Shown here: in pieces, positions 42,425 through 47,961 of the stretch | How the letters are laid out: each line of letters begins with the position of its first letter | How positions within the stretch are numbered: position 1 is the first letter of the stretch | NCBI GenBank assembly: GCA_002453155.1 | Contig: DKGG01000034.1 | Coordinates: 1,524-49,484 of the forward strand | Reading direction: 5' to 3' | DNA: 47,961 nt | Source of the DNA: Bdellovibrionaceae bacterium UBA6776 | GTDB lineage: Bacteria > Bdellovibrionota > Bdellovibrionia > Bdellovibrionales > UBA1609 | Made by a program: the position numbers and the translations under genes | Notes under the pieces: generated by a model | The model's database searches: none | Seen by the model: only the letters and a program-made list of their open reading frames with translations | What the model was told of the DNA's origin: nothing

Positions 42425-43735
42425 TCAATCAAAATAGCCATGGAGGAAGTATTCGCCCTCAATGCGGTCATAGTAAACCCAGGTGAACTGTCCTTGCGTG
42501 GTCATCACGAAAAAATAATCCCGTCCGCGGGAATGTTCCCACCACGAACCCTCGATGCGTTCTACGGGATGGGTGCTGAGAAAATGCAAACGGTGAACTT
42601 CGTCGGAAGACAAACGCTTTGGCTTTTTTAAAAGTCTGGAGGGCCGCGGAGCCTGTTGGATGCGATGAGAGTAAGAGGGCGTCAGTCGTAAGCTTTGTCC
42701 GGACACTTCAATCACATCTTCGGCCTCTAAAAATTCTTCGAATTCATCCAAAAGTTCCCAAGAATTTTCGGGAAACACCTCATCTTTGGGACACAGGTAG
42801 CCGGTGGAAAGTTGTGCTTGATGAAAAAGACTGGCGGCTTGGTCCAATTTTTCAGACTCCTGCTGTTGAGGTTGAAAGAAGTCCATCTGTTGAATTTTCT
42901 CCGGTCCCGAAAGAACTTCGATTTTATATTCCTTGATGGGATTTTCTAAAGAAATCTCCAGAACCTTTTTTTCAAGAAGCTTCATGTAAAGTTCCAAAGA
43001 ACGGCTGGGGGAGCGAGGAGACATTTCAATCAAGTGACAAGAATGAGAGTATTCGCAAAACAGTTGAAGAATCACCTTCTGGGCAAACTCGCGACGTCCT
43101 TGAAGACGTTTCATGATTTGATTCAAGCTGTTCTCTAAGCAGTGAAGTAGAAAAGGAGCGTGAGAAACAGCGAAGTCCATATAAACGTATTCTTCCAAAC
43201 TCTCTGTAGGAGTGAGAGGGGAAATAACCTGTCGGTCCAATCCATGCAGTCTTTTCCATACCAAAGATCCTGTTTCATTCCATCTCTCCCGAAGTGAGTC
43301 GATCTCAAATTGTTTCAACTGGCCAATCTTATGAAGCCCCAAGGTCGAAAAGAAGTTCACCATGTGCTCCACTTCGCGGGTGGAGCGCCAAGCGATCAAT
43401 CCTTCCAAATCCTTTAAGCGATGCAGGGGAATGTTTTCCAGTTCCTTCAAGTCTTCATTGGGTTTGGAAATATAGGACGGCCGTTCTTCACAAAGAAGTT
43501 GTGCCACAGAAGGGCTGTCGGCAATGGCTCCTTGGGCTTCTGGAAAAAACTCCTGCGCCAGCTTTGTGGCTTCATGAAACAAAGCCTTTTCCCCTCCAAA
43601 CAAAGGAGCTGTGGTGGAGACCTCCAAAAAAATCAATCCAGGGTCACGATAGTGAACACGAGGACTGAACGTCAGAAAGTTCTCAGCCACGTAGGGCTTT
43701 TCTTTCTGGTGCAAATTCAGACAGAGTGTGCGCAT
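42425..43735 (-). CDS. imuB: ImuB, inactive Y-family polymerase adaptor
   Basis: A 436-residue ImuB. Y-family catalytic acidic residues are absent: the usual DEAYLD region reads FLEVSTTAPLFGG. A likely beta-clamp-binding motif QQMDFF lies at 282-287. The C-terminus (WWEHSRGRDYFFVMTTQGQFTWVYYDRIEGEYFLHGYFD) is the ImuB-specific end. The N-terminus is short: only ~25 residues separate LCLNLHQ from the FSPRV region, about 60 fewer than usual, so part of the palm/fingers is missing. It overlaps imuA by 53 bases. Confidence 0.93.
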   Translation of the reverse strand: MRTLCLNLHQKEKPYVAENFLTFSPRVHYRDPGLIFLEVSTTAPLFGGEKALFHEATKLAQEFFPEAQGAIADSPSVAQLLCEERPSYISKPNEDLKELENIPLHRLKDLEGLIAWRSTREVEHMVNFFSTLGLHKIGQLKQFEIDSLRERWNETGSLVWKRLHGLDRQVISPLTPTESLEEYVYMDFAVSHAPFLLHCLENSLNQIMKRLQGRREFAQKVILQLFCEYSHSCHLIEMSPRSPSRSLELYMKLLEKKVLEISLENPIKEYKIEVLSGPEKIQQMDFFQPQQQESEKLDQAASLFHQAQLSTGYLCPKDEVFPENSWELLDEFEEFLEAEDVIEVSGQSLRLTPSYSHRIQQAPRPSRLLKKPKRLSSDEVHRLHFLSTHPVERIEGSWWEHSRGRDYFFVMTTQGQFTWVYYDRIEGEYFLHGYFD

Positions 43736-44327
43736 GAAAAAAACTCCTTTCCAAAAGATGGGGTGTTGGGCGGTGTCGGGCTCTTAAAATACGAATGTGA
43801 TCTTTTTGGAAATGCAGAGACACTTCCAGTTCGTGATGGGACCAGGCGTGGGTTGTGAAGAAGACCACCGCAACCTGATGAAGGCGCGCCAGTTTTCGCA
43901 GCTGAAGCAGTTGTCGATCTTTCAAGTATTCACCTTCTAAGGGACAAGCGATGGACTCAAAAAAATCCAAACTGCACAACTCCGACAACACCCAAAGTTT
44001 TTGTCGCAGATCTTTCGGAGGAGAGATCCAAAAAAATTGACTCAAAGGGATTTCAAATTTTTTTAAAGCCCATGGATTGATGTGTTCCGTTTTGTTTTCA
44101 ATCCAAGCCACATGGGATTTCTTTGCGGTGATTCTTTGAGCCATTTGAAGCCATAGAGAAGTGGCGCCTAAGCCTTTGTCTCCACAAAGGGCAGAAAGCC
44201 CTCCTTTGGGAAGACCCTTTGAGATCAAGAATTGATCCAGCTCCAAATGCCCTGTGGGACATCCTTCTGGAGCTTTGATCTCCTCTGGAGATAAAAAGTT
44301 AAAGCGATCCATTTTTTGCGAATCCAC
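43683..44327 (-). CDS. imuA: ImuA, RecA-like mutasome protein
   Basis: A 214-residue ImuA (SulA/RecA-like). PTGHLELDQFLISKGLPKGGLSALCGDKGLGATSL corresponds to the RecA-fold start, but the Walker A Lys is replaced (GDKGLGAT, 49-56), so ATP hydrolysis is doubtful. ImuA is thought to bridge RecA and ImuB at lesions. Start: GTG 44327 with GGGAG nine bases upstream; ATG 44312 is the alternative. It lies 54 bases after lexA. Confidence 0.88.
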   Translation of the reverse strand: MDSQKMDRFNFLSPEEIKAPEGCPTGHLELDQFLISKGLPKGGLSALCGDKGLGATSLWLQMAQRITAKKSHVAWIENKTEHINPWALKKFEIPLSQFFWISPPKDLRQKLWVLSELCSLDFFESIACPLEGEYLKDRQLLQLRKLARLHQVAVVFFTTHAWSHHELEVSLHFQKDHIRILRARHRPTPHLLERSFFHAHTLSEFAPERKALRG

Positions 44328-44381
44328 GCAAAAGTTCTCCCTTAAAATTTTTTATGATCGGGGCTCTTTCGAAATCAGCGA

Positions 44382-45188
44382 TTAAAAACGTCGAATGAGT
44401 CCGACGACTATTCCTTGAATGTCGACTTCATCTGATGAAAACCACATGGATTCCATGCTTGAGTTTGCTGGTCGCAATTCAATTTCTTTCTTCGAGAAAT
44501 GTGGAGAAACTTCCACATGTGTATCACTCTGTGGATATCTGTGGATATCTCCGGAAGAGTGAGAGTAGAAGCGCTTTACAGTGGCTTGGTTGTTGATCAT
44601 TGCAACAACGGTTTCTCCATTGCGAGCGTAGCTTTGCTTTTGCACAAGAATCACATCGCCATCTAAGATCCCATCTTCAATCATCGATTGCCCTTGAACC
44701 GAAAGTGCAAAGGTCTTTGCGGCCGATCTCACCAAAGAGGTGGGAACGTCCACAAACTCATCGTGATGAAAGGCTTCAATGGGTGCGCCGGCGGCCACTT
44801 TGCCGAGAAGAGGTAAAGAAAGAGACTCTGTCATAGGAGGAGACGCCTCTACAACTAGAGTCTCTTTCTTCAAAGGTTGGGTTCGGGATTTCTCGTTATT
44901 ATGGGTCGGCTTTACTGAACGAATTTTCAGTAAACTTAAATACTGCTCAGAAGACCTCAAAACTTGTAAGGCTCTTTTGGAATTGTCCGCAGGGATGGAG
45001 AGAAAGCCTTTGTCTTGAAGTTGTTTGATGTAGCGTTGAACGGAATTGTAGGACGCAAATCCAAAATGCTGTTTGATCTCCTCAAAGGAAGGAGAAAATC
45101 CATTCTCGATCAAAGAGCTCTCAATAAACTCCAAGACCTTCAATTCGTTGGGAGTCAGGAGAAAAGGTTTGCGTTTGTTCTTTGCCAT
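44382..45188 (-). CDS. lexA: LexA repressor
   Basis: A 268-residue LexA, longer than the usual ~200. The winged helix is at 8-75 (LTPNELKVLEFIES ... SPSFEEIKQHFGFASYNSVQRYIKQL). The self-cleavage site is AAGAP with A133-G134, and the S24 peptidase dyad is S168 (VQGQSMIEDG) and K205 (ATVKRF). Extra length comes from a ~40-residue linker (80-120) and an insert after K205. It represses SOS genes until RecA-stimulated autocleavage. It heads the mutasome cassette and appears to be leaderless. Confidence 0.94.
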   Translation of the reverse strand: MAKNKRKPFLLTPNELKVLEFIESSLIENGFSPSFEEIKQHFGFASYNSVQRYIKQLQDKGFLSIPADNSKRALQVLRSSEQYLSLLKIRSVKPTHNNEKSRTQPLKKETLVVEASPPMTESLSLPLLGKVAAGAPIEAFHHDEFVDVPTSLVRSAAKTFALSVQGQSMIEDGILDGDVILVQKQSYARNGETVVAMINNQATVKRFYSHSSGDIHRYPQSDTHVEVSPHFSKKEIELRPANSSMESMWFSSDEVDIQGIVVGLIRRF

Positions 45189-45195
45189 AGATCTA

Positions 45196-45232
45196 TTTTT
45201 AGTGTGTAAGTAATGTGTAAGTCAAGTGTAAG
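45196..45232 (-). promoter_or_regulatory. lexA promoter with three 11-bp-phased repeats
   Basis: On the minus strand TTGACT (45220-45225) is followed after 17-18 bases by CTAAAA/TAAAAA (about 45196-45202). That puts the transcription start at or within a base or two of the lexA ATG. No SD is present. CTTACAC occurs three times at 11-bp intervals (45204-45210, 45215-45221, 45226-45232), overlapping the -35 and spacer: a likely LexA operator. Confidence 0.6.
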
Positions 45233-45391
45233 TTTGAGGCTGGACCTTGAAGCTTACATAAGTTAAATCATTGAAAATACATAAAAAAACGAAATGGGCC
45301 GAAAATGTCGGACTGGACCAACGAGAAAATATTTTAAAAACCGGACCTGGGGGTAAAACTTGAGGCTCAGTCTGTTAGGATCATTGCATTC

Positions 45392-46126
45392 ATGCCAAAT
45401 ACAAAAATAACTGCCGAACGTGCACGAGTTCGTTTGTCTGCGAACTTTTTCTTAAACGACATCTCCTACGAGTTTTCTCACAGTCAGGTTTATGCCCTTC
45501 TGGGCGAAAGTGGCTCTGGAAAGTCCACTTTTCTAAGGACCATCACGGGGCTTTTGCCTTTGGATTCGGGTCGAATTGATGTGAATGGCATCGAAGTGAA
45601 TGAATCCAACATGAAGCCCTTGTCTCAGATCATGGGATTTATGCCTCAAAATTATGGCCTGTTTCCTCACCTCACAGTGAAAGACAATGTGTGTCTGCAA
45701 GCGAAGCTTCTTGGGTGGAGTTCTAAAGATCTTCAGCGCCGGTTGGAAGAGATGGTGGACTTGGTCCGTCTTCATAAAGAATTGCTTCCTCAATATCCTC
45801 GGCAATTGAGTGGGGGCCAACGGCAGCGAGTGGCTCTGATGAGATGCATGTTCCTGGATCAACCGGTTTTTCTTTTTGACGAACCCTTGTCGGCTTTGGA
45901 CATGAAAACAAAATCAGAAATTTTGATGGAGTGGAATCAATTGTTTTCTCAGCTCAATAAACTGGTTTTGATTGTGACCCATTCTTTGTATGAAGCAAAA
46001 ACTCTGGGCAACCAAATTTTGGTGATGAAAGCCGGAGAACTCAAAGAGTCGGGAACTTATAAGGACCTTTCTGCAGATCCGAACTCACTACTTTCAAAAG
46101 ATTTTATTTCTTCTTCCAATCCTTAA
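45392..46126 (+). CDS. ABC transporter ATP-binding protein (quaternary amine / osmoprotectant type)
   Basis: A 244-residue ABC ATPase. Walker A GESGSGKST (38-46), Q-loop GFMPQNYGLFPHLT, signature LSGGQRQR, Walker B VFLFDEPLSALD and switch His in VTHSLYEA are intact. It lacks the C-terminal CBS domains of OpuA/ProV, like OpuC/Osm/Egt-type ATPases. It precedes the fused binding protein-permease by 13 bases. ATG follows a weak AGGA. Energises uptake; substrate not certain. Confidence 0.92.
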   Translation: MPNTKITAERARVRLSANFFLNDISYEFSHSQVYALLGESGSGKSTFLRTITGLLPLDSGRIDVNGIEVNESNMKPLSQIMGFMPQNYGLFPHLTVKDNVCLQAKLLGWSSKDLQRRLEEMVDLVRLHKELLPQYPRQLSGGQRQRVALMRCMFLDQPVFLFDEPLSALDMKTKSEILMEWNQLFSQLNKLVLIVTHSLYEAKTLGNQILVMKAGELKESGTYKDLSADPNSLLSKDFISSSNP

Positions 46127-46139
46127 GGCAGGTGGAACC

Positions 46140-47606
46140 GTGGCAAGATTGATTTTGTATTTCATTTTTTGTGTGTTTGCAGCGACCAAGGCCTTTGCAG
46201 TGGATGTGGCTTCTAAGAATTTTACTGAAAGTTACATTTTGGCTCAGTTGGCGGCAGACACCTTGTCTCAAGAAGATATTCCTGTTTCCACTCACTTGGG
46301 ACTGGGCGGAACCGGATTTGTTTTGGAGTCTTTGCTCAGTCACTCTATTGATGTCTATCCGGATTACACGGGGACCTTGTTGCAAGTGGTTTTGAAGTCT
46401 TCCAAAAAGCAAGTGTCCATTGAGGACTTAAACCAAATGCTGGATCCCATGGGCATTGCTGTCAGTGAGTCTTTGGGTTTCAACAACACCTATGCGTTGA
46501 TTGTTCGTAAAGAGACAGCGGCAAAATACAAATTGAAAACAGTCAGTGATTTGAAAAAGGTCAGCTCGAAGCTCAACGGAGGGTTCAGTCATGAGTTTAC
46601 CGAGCGAAAAGATGGCCTGAAACCCTTGAGGGCCTACTATAAGATCCCACCTTTTCGATCTACAAAAGGGATGGATCACAGTCTGGCTTATGAGGCTTTG
46701 AACAATGGTTCCATTGATGTGACCGATGCTTACACCACTGATGGGAAGCTTGCGAAGTTTGATTTTGTTTTGCTTGAAGATGATTTGGGCTTTTTTCCGG
46801 ACTACCAAGCGGTGTGGGTCACTCGCAAAGACTTTATTCAGAAGAACCCCAAAGCGTGGGCGGCCTTGACGGCATGGAGTGGGAAGATCGATGAAAAGTT
46901 GATGACCAAGCTAAACGCAGATGTGGAGGAAAAGCGAGCCACGGTGGCCAGTGTGGGAATGGACAATGGCTTGGTGGAGAAAAAGAGCGCCTTGCAGGGG
47001 CGCATGAGGCGCATTTCCAATTATGCGGTTGAGCACTCGGTGTTGGTTTTGGTTTCGGTGTTTTTGGCCATTGTGATTGGATTTCCGTTGGCCTATGGGG
47101 CGACTGAGAACAACACCTTAAAGCACATTGTGATGTTGATGAGTTCGGCCTTTCAAACGGTTCCATCGTTGGCGCTGCTTTGTTTTTTGATTCCCTTTTT
47201 TGGAGTGGGGTTTACGCCTTCGATCATTGCTTTGGTTTTATATGCTTTGCTTCCCATTGTGGTGAACAGTTACACCGGTTTGTCTTTGATTGATAAGACC
47301 CTTTTGGATATGTCCAGGCAGTTGGGAATGAACAAGTGGCAGGCCTTGTGGCATGTGCAGATTCCCATTGCGCTTCCTTATATTTTGGCGGGAGTGAAAA
47401 CTTCATCGATCACAGCCATTGGAACGGCAACTTTGGCAGCGCTGATTGGAGCTGGGGGTTTTGGAACTCCCATTTTGGCGGGTCTGGCCTTGAACAACTA
47501 CACAACCATTATGGAAGGCGCCATTCCTGTGTGTTTGATGGCCTTTCTGGTGCAGCTGTTGTTTCAGGTGATGGAGAAGAAGCTGGTTAGCCCGGGACTT
47601 TATTAG
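46140..47606 (+). CDS. Fused substrate-binding protein and permease of QAT/OpuC-type ABC importer
   Basis: A 488-residue chimera. Signal MARLILYFIFCVFAATKAFA is followed by an OpuAC-type binding domain (22-285: VASKNFTESYILAQLAADTL, GLGGTGFV, DVYPDYTGTLL, DVTDAYTTDGKL). A six-helix permease domain (295-488) follows, with the EAA-like loop DMSRQLGMNKWQALWHVQIPIALPYILAGV. The binding-protein-first order is the reverse of EgtU-type permease-binding fusions. Candidate substrates are betaine, choline, carnitine or ergothioneine. Confidence 0.93.
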   Translation: MARLILYFIFCVFAATKAFAVDVASKNFTESYILAQLAADTLSQEDIPVSTHLGLGGTGFVLESLLSHSIDVYPDYTGTLLQVVLKSSKKQVSIEDLNQMLDPMGIAVSESLGFNNTYALIVRKETAAKYKLKTVSDLKKVSSKLNGGFSHEFTERKDGLKPLRAYYKIPPFRSTKGMDHSLAYEALNNGSIDVTDAYTTDGKLAKFDFVLLEDDLGFFPDYQAVWVTRKDFIQKNPKAWAALTAWSGKIDEKLMTKLNADVEEKRATVASVGMDNGLVEKKSALQGRMRRISNYAVEHSVLVLVSVFLAIVIGFPLAYGATENNTLKHIVMLMSSAFQTVPSLALLCFLIPFFGVGFTPSIIALVLYALLPIVVNSYTGLSLIDKTLLDMSRQLGMNKWQALWHVQIPIALPYILAGVKTSSITAIGTATLAALIGAGGFGTPILAGLALNNYTTIMEGAIPVCLMAFLVQLLFQVMEKKLVSPGLY

Positions 47607-47961
47607 ATTAGCCATTTTGGCGAGTGAATCCGTACGTTGACCGAGGGAGTGGAAAAATAAAAAGGAGGGCCAGCCCATGGGGCCCTGCTTTCACACTCGT
47701 TTCTTAATTTTGTTATGCTTTCTATAATAGCAATTTGGGGGCCGTTTTTGGTCTCTGGAATTGTCAAAATTTCAAATTCCCTCTTTCCCCCAAAATTCGC
47801 CATAAATCATTGAAATGAGGGGATTATTCATGCTAACCGAATCTCTGCCCGCAGGGGTCTAATGGGTGCCTGAGATTTCGGGCCAACATCCTATCGTTCA
47901 ACTTTTGTACATCCCCCGCATTTTCTGCAATGGATATGGGTTCTTTTCGACTTCGAGTGGT
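47607..47961. other. Intergenic stretch with no supported gene
   Basis: Contains a GC hairpin AGGGCC/GGCCCT (47666-47686) with no U-tract, a perfect -10 hexamer TATAAT (47723-47728) without a good -35, and a GGAATT/AATTCC hairpin near 47757-47786. An ATG at 47930 stays open to the window end (MDMGSFRLRV) but has no SD. It could be the 5' region of a plus-strand gene beyond the window. Confidence 0.4.

Noticed and set aside
47607..47961. c-di-GMP-I riboswitch / merRNA
   Set aside because: Conserved GGGCAAACC and GACGCAAAGCC segments are missing.

Overview
The window looks like chromosomal DNA of moderate GC from a Bdellovibrionota-like (predatory or formerly 'deltaproteobacterial') bacterium. 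This rests on gene content: many secreted Cys-containing proteins and lipoproteins of unknown function, outer-membrane beta-barrels, a TSP1/vWA surface lipoprotein, a DUF222-like HNH protein and a lexA-imuA-imuB-dnaE2 cassette. No rRNA, tRNA, CRISPR array, prophage or intact IS was recognised. About 47 genes are densely packed, mostly on the minus strand, in short operons joined by ATGA overlaps.

Layout. 1-3.4 kb: dps, then a minus-strand OMP-mscL-icd group. 3.5-5.9 kb: an ABC-2 exporter (ATPase plus two permeases). 5.9-9.9 kb: a minus-strand operon DUF475/TerC - folE - PTPS - rluA - DUF4421. 10-17.8 kb: surface and envelope genes (Gly-tailed secreted protein, TSP1-vWA lipoprotein, cardiolipin-synthase-like enzyme, sodium:solute symporter, PA14/Fn3-like lipoprotein). 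17.9-22.4 kb: XRE-PAS regulator, Sua5-type tRNA enzyme and a lysozyme-fold secreted protein. 22.5-30.7 kb: housekeeping and metabolic genes (RRM protein, typA, epimerase, hydrolases, YhdH-type reductase, LMW phosphatase, nitroreductase). 30.8-32.4 kb: an HNH protein and an 800-bp gene-free region. 32.4-39.1 kb: MAPEG and DUF2914 proteins, a carboxylesterase, a dapF operon and a secreted protein. 39.2-45.2 kb: the mutasome cassette. 45.4-47.6 kb: a quaternary-amine-type ABC importer whose binding protein and permease are fused.

The most unusual stretch is 31.86-32.35 kb. It holds three to four copies of a multi-branched hairpin unit. The stems differ in sequence between copies but remain complementary, while the loops repeatedly show ANGGAN or CAGGA(T/A)G, the recognition pattern of CsrA/Rsm proteins. 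It is a candidate CsrB-like sponge RNA or another undescribed structured RNA/DNA element. Other notable features are a 73-bp perfect palindrome present as two identical copies plus fragments, a hairpin hiding the icd ribosome-binding site, a probably leaderless lexA promoter with three 11-bp-phased repeats, and a PTPS carrying the ExxHGH motif beside folE.
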